Shown here piece by piece: positions 5,638 to 11,232 of a stretch of DNA of 11,233 nt (the stretch's first letter is position 1; every line of letters starts with the position of its first letter). Made by a program: the position numbers and the translations under genes. Source of the stretch: Candidatus Jorgensenbacteria bacterium (GTDB lineage Bacteria > Patescibacteriota > Minisyncoccia > UBA6257 > GWB1-50-10). The stretch is taken from positions 1 through 11,233 of the forward strand of contig JACRFG010000022.1 of the NCBI GenBank assembly GCA_016234345.1. The letters run 5' to 3'. The notes under the pieces are model-generated. The model worked only from the letters and a program-made list of their open reading frames with translations. It was not told the origin of the DNA and did no database searches.

Positions 5638-6144
5638 ATGTCATTTATAGATTCCATTATCAATATATTTCTTGTGTTTGCAGCACTTATTCTTATCGTA
5701 CCGATTATACGAGGCGCCCCGTTTGTTCCTACGAGCCGTAAGGTCGTAGAACAAATATTCAAATTAGCCACTGTTAAAAAAGGCGATAAGGTCGCTGATA
5801 TCGGGGCGGGTAATGGACGCCTTGTTGTTGCTTTTGCCGAAGCCGGTATTGAAGCCCATGGGTACGAAATAAATCCCTTGCTTGTGTGGTGGGGCCGTTC
5901 AAGAATCAAAAAAGCAGGATTAGGAGATAAGGCCTTTTTACATTGGAAAAACTTTTGGAGCGTAGATTATTCAACGTTTTCCGTGGTAACAGTGTTTGGG
6001 ATAACCTATATCATGAAAGCTCTCGAAGATAAATTGCAAAAAGAATTGAAAATCGGAACCAAAGTAATTTCTAACGCCTTTGCATTTCCGACATGGAAAC
6101 TAAAAGCTCAAGACGGCAGCGCCCGTCTTTACATTAAAGAATAA
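5638..6144 (+). CDS. Membrane-anchored SAM-dependent methyltransferase, FAM173/ATPSCKMT-like
   Basis: This 168-residue protein has an N-terminal transmembrane helix (about residues 5-25) followed at once by PFVPTS (28-33) and a class I methyltransferase core. Motif I is VADIGAGNGRLVVAF (52-66) and the post-I acidic strand is HGYEINPLLV (74-83). The combination matches the FAM173 family, whose human members ANTKMT and ATPSCKMT methylate lysines of the ADP/ATP translocase and the ATP synthase c subunit: membrane helix, P(F/Y)VP, GYE(I/L)NP.LV..(G/S)R.R, and LEDKLQKELKIGTKVIS followed by F..PTW (129-153). The catalytic domain presumably faces the cytoplasm. A membrane-protein lysine is a likely substrate by analogy; the target here is unknown. 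Transcription is convergent with the IucA/IucC-like gene, with 11 nt between the stops and no terminator. Confidence 0.8.
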   Translation: MSFIDSIINIFLVFAALILIVPIIRGAPFVPTSRKVVEQIFKLATVKKGDKVADIGAGNGRLVVAFAEAGIEAHGYEINPLLVWWGRSRIKKAGLGDKAFLHWKNFWSVDYSTFSVVTVFGITYIMKALEDKLQKELKIGTKVISNAFAFPTWKLKAQDGSARLYIKE

Positions 6145-6155
6145 ACTAGCGATAT

Positions 6156-7370
6156 CTATCGATAGAGCGGAGGTTCGTCTTTGTAATCGAGGCAGTAAGT
6201 ATTGTCCGGCATAATGCCGCCCTTGAAGCTTGTATGGCCTTGAGGAAAGTACTGATTTTGTTCCGGAATGTATTTATTGAATAAGGCTCGTATTTTATTG
6301 CGGAAAAGTTCATGTGATCGGTTTAGGTAAACATAAGAGAATTCTTCGAGCGATGAAAAAAGATAATCGCCGACAAAGTGATCGTACATAAGGCTTTGTT
6401 CCAACCGTGCCGGATAGTCGCCTTGCCCGATTACATGTTTGGTAAATTGAGTGGATATTTTCCGTTTTTTTCTTATTCCTGGGTCTATTGGCGTGCTTTG
6501 GAAATCTCGATGGACAATCCGTTTCGGCTCATAGTTATCATTGATTTCGAGCAATGTGTTTTGTCCATGGGCTTCTAAGAGAATTCCATAACGCAAGAAA
6601 ATGTACGCCCATACCGAAAGAAAAGGATCTAAAATTTCTTCTATTAATATATTAAAAGGATCACGATGCAGGTATTTTCCCATCTGTATTAAGAGTGGCG
6701 CATCATTCAGTGATCTTGTGTCAGGAGAAGTCAGGGCAAAGAACGGGATAATAAATCTGGTTTCTTTAATATAAGGCCGAGGCGTTGATTCTCTTATTAG
6801 ATATCCTATTGTTTCGTCTGGCGTGGCAGCTTTACGTATAATTCCTATTGATTCAGGTAAAAACGCGAAATGCGTCGGTGTTCGAGGATTCTTGATAATG
6901 GTTTCAAGCTCTCGGGAAATCATGATGCTGTGTTCTATTGATGAAGCTTTAAGGCGCCGGATAAATCTGGAAATCCGTTTGTTAAGGTGGAGTTTGACCA
7001 TTAAGCCTTGATGTTCTTTTGTAAAAATAACAGTGCGGGTTGATGAGGAGGGCGCTACTTCTACTACACGGTTCGGTTTTTGGTTGGTGAATATTTCATT
7101 CTGCATTATGGGATGGACAAAAAATTTAATTGTTTCAGGCGATTCGCCTTGAACGGCCAGACGTGCGGTTTCGCCAGGGCATGCGGTTATAATTTCAACT
7201 TCGCTTTGTTTTAGTTCGTGATATGGCAGGAGGAATGTGCTATTGCCGTTTCGTGGGTGATACTCCTTACCCACTTCGCTTATAAGAGCCGTTGGTGAAT
7301 ATTTTGGTTTATTCACGTAGCGTTCTAAGGCAATGAAGTTTTCGAGTGAACCAAGGTCTTTGAGCAGCAT
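6156..7370 (-). CDS. Compact IucA/IucC-family (NIS siderophore synthetase-like) protein
   Basis: Positions are given from ATG 7379. IucA/IucC features appear in order: a FFVHP stretch (86-90) at the place of the HPxHPxxK motif, LMVKLHLNKRISRFIRR (126-142) for the nucleotide-binding K...L...(T/S)...R segment, SIMISREL (151-158), and the signature LLEAHGQNTLLEIN (267-280) followed by VHRDFQS (289-295). In this family these residues bind ATP and Mg and activate a carboxylate, usually citrate, for coupling to an amine or alcohol. At about 404 residues it is far shorter than the usual roughly 580-600. The lysine of HPxHPxxK appears absent (HPIMQNE). ATG 7370 is chosen because a TATGAT -10 (7380-7375) overlaps ATG 7379; 7373 is another possibility. 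No other siderophore gene is visible, so the product is unknown. Regulation is probably by the repeat at 7412-7430. Confidence 0.75.
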   Translation of the reverse strand: MLLKDLGSLENFIALERYVNKPKYSPTALISEVGKEYHPRNGNSTFLLPYHELKQSEVEIITACPGETARLAVQGESPETIKFFVHPIMQNEIFTNQKPNRVVEVAPSSSTRTVIFTKEHQGLMVKLHLNKRISRFIRRLKASSIEHSIMISRELETIIKNPRTPTHFAFLPESIGIIRKAATPDETIGYLIRESTPRPYIKETRFIIPFFALTSPDTRSLNDAPLLIQMGKYLHRDPFNILIEEILDPFLSVWAYIFLRYGILLEAHGQNTLLEINDNYEPKRIVHRDFQSTPIDPGIRKKRKISTQFTKHVIGQGDYPARLEQSLMYDHFVGDYLFSSLEEFSYVYLNRSHELFRNKIRALFNKYIPEQNQYFPQGHTSFKGGIMPDNTYCLDYKDEPPLYR

Positions 7371-7374
7371 CATT

Positions 7375-7404
7375 ATCATAAAAGCAGAAACATGCTTGGA
7401 ACAA
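7375..7404 (-). promoter_or_regulatory. Promoter of the IucA/IucC-like gene
   Basis: On the minus strand TTGTTC (7404-7399) and TATGAT (7380-7375) are separated by 18 nt. The predicted start (about 7368-7370) coincides with ATG 7370, so the mRNA would be nearly leaderless. The inverted repeat 7412-7430 ends 7 nt upstream of the -35. Confidence 0.5.
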
Positions 7405-7411
7405 ATAGATA

Positions 7412-7430
7412 TTGTCTAAATTTTTAACAA
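7412..7430. promoter_or_regulatory. Operator-like inverted repeat, copy 2 (IucA/IucC-like promoter)
   Basis: The minus-strand sequence TTGTTAAAAATTTAGACAA matches 16 of 19 bases of the repeat at 8484-8502. The promoter-proximal half ATTTAGACAA is identical. Its centre (7421) is 41 nt upstream of the TATGAT hexamer, exactly as at the regulator gene. It overlaps the T tract of the kinase-gene terminator. Confidence 0.6.
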
Positions 7431-7460
7431 CAAAACCCTCGCCGTGTAAGGTGAGGGTTT
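7426..7460 (-). terminator. Probable terminator of the DUF3307-kinase operon
   Basis: On the minus strand AAACCCTCACC (7460-7450) pairs with GGCGAGGGTTT (7443-7433) except for one A-C mismatch, with a 6-nt loop, followed by TTGTTGTT. The hairpin begins 3 nt after the kinase stop codon. On the plus strand the mismatch becomes a G-U wobble but no T run follows. Confidence 0.65.
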
Positions 7461-7463
7461 ATC

Positions 7464-8036
7464 TTATGTAAGGAAGGTAGCAAGTTCTTCAGCCGTTCTA
7501 TCGCTTGAGGTATTGGTGACGGAATAGCCGCGAACTCCCGGTCTAACAGCTTGAGCAGTGTTTAAATGTTTGTTGTAGAGGAGATCGCTTTGTTTAATCT
7601 CTGTTTCAATTGCAGCAAGATTAAGTTTGCGCCGCTTAATGTTTTTGATTCGATCGTGTTTGCGCCGTTCAAAAATCATTTCGGGTGGCGCAGTGAGATG
7701 AATTAGTTCAAGTCGGTTGATTACGGTTGACCCCGCTATGTATTCCCATAGTTCCCACGGTATCTGCGGAATGTATCCATGTGGCGTCCAGACAGCATAG
7801 TGCCAGTTTACAAGCGTGATGAATTGTGAGGTTCCGACGAGACTATCCTTGATCATGTTTTCGATTGCATGGTTGTGTAAGATAGTGTGGTTGATGTGAT
7901 AGTTCCAAAACAGCTCTCCGGGATCATACGTTGCCACGCTTTCAAAGATACTTTTTAGACGTATGGAAAGGGCGTCGGTAACGGTGGTTTTACCAACGCC
8001 ATGTGGTCCACCGATAAGGATGATGTGTCGTTGCAT
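7464..8036 (-). CDS. P-loop nucleoside/nucleotide-kinase-like ATPase
   Basis: This 190-residue protein opens with HIILIGGPHGVGKTTVTDAL: a first beta strand and a Walker A motif (G9-T18, K16 binding phosphates). The second half has LELIHLTAPPEMIFERRKHDRI (109-130), typical of the strand and LID-like Arg/Lys-rich region of adenylate-kinase-type enzymes, where R124, R125 and nearby basics would contact phosphates. The domain size and layout fit the adenylate kinase-like / AAA_18 group, but the acceptor substrate is not identifiable. The middle is unusually rich in His, Trp and Tyr (residues 43-99). The ATG follows the upstream DUF3307 stop by 2 nt, with GGAG 8 nt before the start inside that gene, so the two are translationally coupled. 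Confidence 0.8.
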   Translation of the reverse strand: MQRHIILIGGPHGVGKTTVTDALSIRLKSIFESVATYDPGELFWNYHINHTILHNHAIENMIKDSLVGTSQFITLVNWHYAVWTPHGYIPQIPWELWEYIAGSTVINRLELIHLTAPPEMIFERRKHDRIKNIKRRKLNLAAIETEIKQSDLLYNKHLNTAQAVRPGVRGYSVTNTSSDRTAEELATFLT

Positions 8037-8038
8037 GG

Positions 8039-8407
8039 TTATAACTCCGCAATCACAATGATTGTGATGATGAGAAGGTGCATTACTTGGTCAACTGCAA
8101 TAACTAACCAGAAGTTATTGGTGATAGTATTATCGCTCGTGCGTTTTATGTGTTTAATCCACCACACGACCGGCCAGCGTCGGTCTAAAAACATATGAGA
8201 TGAGAAGATAAGTATGAGCCACCACCAGGAAAAATTTAGCCATGCGAATATTGGAATGAAGCAGGCGGTATATATTAAGCAATGGCCGATAAGAGGCCAA
8301 TTGAAGAATTTGCCGTGCGCTTTATTCAAGGCTTGGTGTTCGGTTTGGAAAATCCAATCGCCGACCAAATGCCCCATAACCAGCAAAAAACAACCAAAAG
8401 TATTCAT
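8039..8407 (-). CDS. DUF3307-family integral membrane protein
   Basis: This 122-residue protein has about four transmembrane helices. The N-terminal motif MGH13LVGD17WIFQ21TEHQALNK, the central H42, H71MFLD75 and D106QVMH110 reproduce the His/Asp/Gln pattern of DUF3307 proteins (first helix Hl.gD..lQ, later H...D). These polar residues inside membrane segments suggest a metal site or enzymatic function in the bilayer, but no activity is established for the family. An ATG also exists at 8413, but AAGGA (8418-8414) directly abuts it and lies an ideal 6 nt before ATG 8407, so 8407 is preferred. It is the first gene of a two-gene operon with the P-loop kinase and is divergent from the TrmB-like regulator. 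Confidence 0.75.
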   Translation of the reverse strand: MNTFGCFLLVMGHLVGDWIFQTEHQALNKAHGKFFNWPLIGHCLIYTACFIPIFAWLNFSWWWLILIFSSHMFLDRRWPVVWWIKHIKRTSDNTITNNFWLVIAVDQVMHLLIITIIVIAEL

Positions 8408-8448
8408 AGCCATTCCTTATTATTGGTAATGTGAATAATTCTGAACTA

Positions 8449-8454
8449 ATAATA
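8449..8454 (-). promoter_or_regulatory. Possible -10 (TATTAT) of the DUF3307-kinase operon
   Basis: On the minus strand GGTATTATTAG contains TATTAT at 8454-8449. The leader would be about 35 nt and no good -35 is seen. The centre of the divergent repeat (8493) is 39 nt upstream, close to the 41 nt on the other side. Confidence 0.35.
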
Positions 8455-8483
8455 CCGTACAGGTTTTTATCTTGCGAGAAGTT

Positions 8484-8502
8484 TTGTCTAATATTTAGAC
8501 AA
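8484..8502. promoter_or_regulatory. Operator-like inverted repeat, copy 1 (divergent regulator/DUF3307 region)
   Basis: TTGTCTAA (8484-8491) and TTAGACAA (8495-8502) are perfect 8-bp inverted half-sites around TAT. The repeat sits in the 138-nt divergent region, centred about 53 nt before the start of the TrmB-like gene. A close copy occurs at 7412-7430. Confidence 0.7.
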
Positions 8503-8533
8503 CAAATATCTTTCGTAAATGATAGTTTGAGAG

Positions 8534-8539
8534 TATGAT
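8534..8539 (+). promoter_or_regulatory. -10 hexamer (TATGAT) of the TrmB-like gene, leaderless
   Basis: TATGAT ends 7 nt before the ATG at 8546, so transcription should begin at the start codon. No Shine-Dalgarno site and no strong -35 are present, which fits dependence on an activator bound at 8484-8502. Confidence 0.55.
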
Positions 8540-8545
8540 GGGGTT

Positions 8546-9298
8546 ATGGATAGTCGGTTACTGCGTGTATTGGTGAATATCGGGTTGGGTAGCAAGCAGG
8601 CCAGAACATATCTAGCTCTTCTTGAGCTTGGGGAAGCAACGGTTCAAGAGGTCGCAAGCCGGTCGGGATTGAAACGCACCACTCTTTATCCGATTTTTGA
8701 GGAATTGGAAGAACACGGAATAGTTACTAAAACAAAATCAGCTAAACATACACGTTTTCTGGCAGCCGATCCGGAAGACGTTTTAAAAACATTAAAGGGT
8801 CGGCTGGACGCATTCGCTTCAAGTTTAGAAATTTTTAAGGCTGTTACTAAGAAGCGAACGCCCAAGCCTCGAGTTGCATATTTTAACGGTGCCGACGGTT
8901 TTAGAAAAATATGGAAAACTATTTTTAATTCGGGTATTAAAGAATATTTAATCATCACCGATCCTCGGGAAATGTTGGGGTTTGTCCGGCGGGGTTACAT
9001 CACCGAAACCGTAATTAAGGAAAAGTTGAGATCAAACATCAAGAGTCGTCAGATAGTGGCATTTTCTGAATATATGAAAGAGGTGATTGCGAAAGACAGA
9101 GCGGAAAACAGAGTTTCTAAGGTGTTACCCCATATTTATAAAATTCCTTTCACTACCATTATTTTTGGCGATCGGGTGGCTCTTATTTCGCCTTCAGTAG
9201 AAAATATGATCCTTATTGTCGAAAGCCAAGCTTTTGCCAAAACTCAAACATCACTTTTTGAATCGTTGTGGGATATGTTGCCCGAAAGGCGCGCGTGA
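8546..9298 (+). CDS. TrmB-family transcriptional regulator
   Basis: This 250-residue protein starts with a TrmB-type winged helix (residues 1-73): LLRVLVNIGLGSKQARTYLA (5-24), then VQEVASRSGLKRTTLYPIFE (33-52) containing the recognition helix, and a wing ending HTRFLAADPEDV. A helical linker (78-100) likely dimerises. The C-terminal domain (about 108-245; VAYFNGADGFRKIW, EYLIITDPREM, TIIFGDRVALIS, ILIVES) matches the sensor half common in TrmB relatives. Family members bind palindromic sites as dimers and may repress or activate. The 19-nt inverted repeat upstream of its own leaderless promoter, and its copy at the IucA/IucC-like gene, make this protein the natural candidate to bind both. The ligand is unknown. 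Start ATG 8546 is set by the TATGAT hexamer. Confidence 0.88.
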   Translation: MDSRLLRVLVNIGLGSKQARTYLALLELGEATVQEVASRSGLKRTTLYPIFEELEEHGIVTKTKSAKHTRFLAADPEDVLKTLKGRLDAFASSLEIFKAVTKKRTPKPRVAYFNGADGFRKIWKTIFNSGIKEYLIITDPREMLGFVRRGYITETVIKEKLRSNIKSRQIVAFSEYMKEVIAKDRAENRVSKVLPHIYKIPFTTIIFGDRVALISPSVENMILIVESQAFAKTQTSLFESLWDMLPERRA

Positions 9299-9327
9299 TT
9301 GTTTTACATCTAACTTTTGGGTATACT
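9299..9327 (+). promoter_or_regulatory. Probable promoter of the ECF S-component-like gene
   Basis: TTGTTT (9299-9304) lies 17 nt before TATACT (9322-9327). The predicted start is about 9334 and the leader, beginning ATTAGTTCTTT, is some 34 nt long. The element lies immediately after the regulator stop codon, so readthrough from that gene is also possible. Confidence 0.5.
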
Positions 9328-9367
9328 ATGCCGATTAGTTCTTTAATATATTAAAAGGAGAAACAAC

Positions 9368-9919
9368 ATGAATGAATCACGAGGTTTTAAAACAGGGAGT
9401 TTGAAATTCATTATAGGTTGGGCTGTCTGTTTTATTTTTCGGCTACAGCCTTTTCGCCCGCCGAATGTCGAGCCGATTATGGCTACAACCATGCCTTTTG
9501 CCAAGCGCTACGGTTGGATTTATGCTTTTGTGTTTGGTTTTTTGAGTATTGTTCTTTTTGATATCGCGACCGCTAAAGTTGGCGTCTGGACTTGGGTGAC
9601 CGGTTTTACCTATGGCGCACTCGGCATCGCCGCATCCCTCTTTTTCAAAAATCGTGATAGTAGGCCGAAGAATTATCTTGGTTTTGCTATAGTTGGCACA
9701 TTGGTCTACGATGCGATTACGGGTGTAATAGCCGGGCCGCTGTTTTTCGGACAGTCATTTACTGAGGCGTTTATGGGACAGATTCCTTTTACGATCAATC
9801 ATCTCCTTGGGAACATTGTGTTTGCGCTCGTCGTAAGCCCCTTGCTTTACCGATGGGTTCTTGATAATGAAGTATTCGAAACAGATGTTATATGGAGAAA
9901 AGTTTTTAAGACCGTCTGA
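9368..9919 (+). CDS. Multi-pass membrane protein resembling ECF transporter S components
   Basis: This 183-residue protein has about five hydrophobic segments (residues 12-26, 48-68, 74-93, 104-125, 145-165). The opening FRLQPFRPPNVEPIMATTMPFAKRYGW followed by a helix ending in D65, and the later GFAIVGTLVYDAITGV, resemble substrate-binding S components and related small membrane families, in which an R....PN.xP(I/L)xA motif precedes helix 2. S components capture vitamins or metals and pair with a shared energising module; no such module is in the window. AAAGGAG 7 nt before ATG 9368 fixes the start. It follows the TrmB-like gene by 69 nt with its own likely promoter and ends 11 nt before a bidirectional terminator. 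The substrate is unknown and the family call is tentative. Confidence 0.65.
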   Translation: MNESRGFKTGSLKFIIGWAVCFIFRLQPFRPPNVEPIMATTMPFAKRYGWIYAFVFGFLSIVLFDIATAKVGVWTWVTGFTYGALGIAASLFFKNRDSRPKNYLGFAIVGTLVYDAITGVIAGPLFFGQSFTEAFMGQIPFTINHLLGNIVFALVVSPLLYRWVLDNEVFETDVIWRKVFKTV

Positions 9920-9930
9920 TTTATTAATAA

Positions 9931-9957
9931 AAAACCCCGATTTCAAATCGGGGTTTT
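9931..9957. terminator. Bidirectional terminator between convergent genes
   Basis: AAAACCCCGATTT (9931-9943) and AAATCGGGGTTTT (9945-9957) are perfectly complementary around a single C. Both strands end in a T run (the minus side reads into TTTTTTATTAATAA). It serves the (+) gene ending at 9919 and the (-) ligase gene, whose TGA stop (9945-9943) lies in the hairpin loop, so the last seven sense codons overlap the hairpin. Confidence 0.9.
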
Positions 9958-10944
9958 AAAACTTTTTGGGGCAGTGCAGTCCTGAACTTTTTTATCAGTT
10001 CTGATTTCTGCAGGCCCAAGTATGGGGTTTATGAGTTTGCCACTCTTATACCGTCCTTCAAATTCTACTTGCATGACCAAGGGGTATTTGGCATCGGCCA
10101 GCGTACGGCGCATATTATTTGAAAATGAGCCGAGTTTGCCGCACTCGAATTCTTCGTTGGTCGTTGGGTCAATTTGAAGCAATACAACTTCTTTGGCCAT
10201 CTTCGGATCTTTCTCTCTGGGAATCCATTCACGGACAATAAAATCGTCTTCAGTGATTGGTTTCCATTTGTAGCAGCCTTTTATTCTTTCGGGATTTCCT
10301 CCATCGAGTCGGTAGGAAGATTTGAAGTTCCTGTCGTAGAGAACAAGCCCTTCCCATCCTTTGGCTACCACGAGATCCTTGGCTTCGCCGAAGGTCATGT
10401 TGAGTACTTGGAGTGGTTCGATGTATCGGAATCGATTGGCGCCAAAGAATTCTTGCATGAGTCCGAGCTGTTTTTCAAAGGCATCGTCGAGGTGATATTG
10501 GTTTTTCCAAAACACGATATTTAAGACTATTAACCGCAGGAATCCAAACTGTCTTTGTTTCTCTAGGCTCAACACTTCGTTTGCCTTGAAGAGGCTGATG
10601 ACTTTACCTCGATCATCTTCGTTTTTGGTATCGATCACGCCCTCATTGGTGAAAAGTGTGCTATTCGGAAGCATTATTCCTTCCTCGAGGTCCGCTGCGA
10701 GATGAGCGAGACGGCCATCGATTTTATTCATGCCGTCGGTATAGAAACTAGTTTGATTTTTTGATTTAGCAGCGAAGAGTTTCCAGCCATCCCTTTTTCT
10801 TGTGATAATAAGCTGTTTTTTCTTCTCGAGTTCATAAATCACTGATTCGTCGAACGCGTCTCGCTGTAGCGGTTTTGCGATGACAAATCCTTTCGGGAGG
10901 GGATTAAGGCTAAATCGTTCAGTCGCGTCAACTTTCTTTTTCAG
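9943..10944 (-). CDS. ATP-dependent DNA ligase (5' end uncertain: CTG start or frameshift)
   Basis: Counting from the in-frame GTG at 10842 (299 residues), the nucleotidyltransferase motifs are: motif I K16RDG19WK (K16 would be adenylated), motif III FTNEGVI with E67, motif IV EGLVLYD (164-170) and motif V YKWKP (191-195). An OB-fold follows with GKLGSFSNNMR, VEFEGRYKSGKL and motif VI IRTDK (280-284). Such enzymes seal nicks using ATP; bacteria usually also carry an NAD-dependent ligase. The frame stays open upstream of GTG for 34 more codons (FVIAKPLQRDAFDES and so on) that look like the normal ligase N-terminus. CTG at 10944 has AAAGGA 9 nt upstream. Alternatively ATG 10954 is the start and a one-base excess in the A5 run (10941-10937) shifts the frame. 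It lies downstream of the small membrane-protein gene in one operon. Confidence 0.88.
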   Translation of the reverse strand: MKKKVDATERFSLNPLPKGFVIAKPLQRDAFDESVIYELEKKKQLIITRKRDGWKLFAAKSKNQTSFYTDGMNKIDGRLAHLAADLEEGIMLPNSTLFTNEGVIDTKNEDDRGKVISLFKANEVLSLEKQRQFGFLRLIVLNIVFWKNQYHLDDAFEKQLGLMQEFFGANRFRYIEPLQVLNMTFGEAKDLVVAKGWEGLVLYDRNFKSSYRLDGGNPERIKGCYKWKPITEDDFIVREWIPREKDPKMAKEVVLLQIDPTTNEEFECGKLGSFSNNMRRTLADAKYPLVMQVEFEGRYKSGKLINPILGPAEIRTDKKVQDCTAPKSFKTPI

Positions 10945-10978
10945 TCGTCGTCATCCTTTCTTATGTCAAGTTATTGAA

Positions 10979-11185
10979 TCACAGATTGTTTTTGAATCGG
11001 GTCTCAATTCGTTTTTGCTCACGCCAAAAGCCAAGCAAAGCCGATACTTGGATAAAAAATCCAATGGTTACTATTCCTATTGCAATAAAACCGAAGTTTT
11101 TCTCGGGGCCAAAAACAATCGGTAATATTATTATTGATAAAGCCCCTATAATTACTAATGCCGTACCTATGCCAAATTTTTTCAT
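10979..11185 (-). CDS. Small two-helix membrane protein
   Basis: This 68-residue protein has two hydrophobic segments (about residues 5-25 and 32-52) separated by a short GPEKN turn, and a basic tail (FWREQKRIETRFKNN), giving a hairpin with both ends in the cytoplasm. AAAGGAG lies 5 nt before the ATG at 11185, an excellent ribosome binding site that separates this frame from two overlapping opposite-strand frames. Its stop is 24-34 nt before the possible ligase starts, and an upstream frame ends 11 nt before its ATG, so three genes appear co-transcribed. The family is not recognised; nothing links it functionally to DNA joining. Confidence 0.75.
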   Translation of the reverse strand: MKKFGIGTALVIIGALSIIILPIVFGPEKNFGFIAIGIVTIGFFIQVSALLGFWREQKRIETRFKNNL

Positions 11186-11196
11186 TTGCTCTCCTT

Positions 11197-11232
11197 TCAG
11201 AATTCGAGTTTTACTTTAAGGCCGGGTGCGTA
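11197..11232 (-). CDS. Last codons of a further minus-strand gene (partial)
   Basis: One minus-strand frame is open from the window edge to a TGA at 11199-11197 and encodes YAPGLKVKLEF. The stop overlaps the Shine-Dalgarno site of the next gene, the usual spacing inside an operon. Only 11 residues are visible, so the call rests on position. Confidence 0.4.
   Translation of the reverse strand, partial: YAPGLKVKLEF

Noticed and set aside
6156..6165. Palindrome CTATCGATAG at the end of the IucA/IucC-like gene
   Set aside because: It coincides with the last codons and stop of the gene (Arg codon CGA then TAG), is only 10 nt, has no T tract and no second copy, so it is probably incidental.
10974..11219. 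Plus-strand open frames opposite the small membrane protein
   Set aside because: They lack ribosome binding sites and plausible composition, and lie antisense to a frame with a perfect SD and membrane-protein character.
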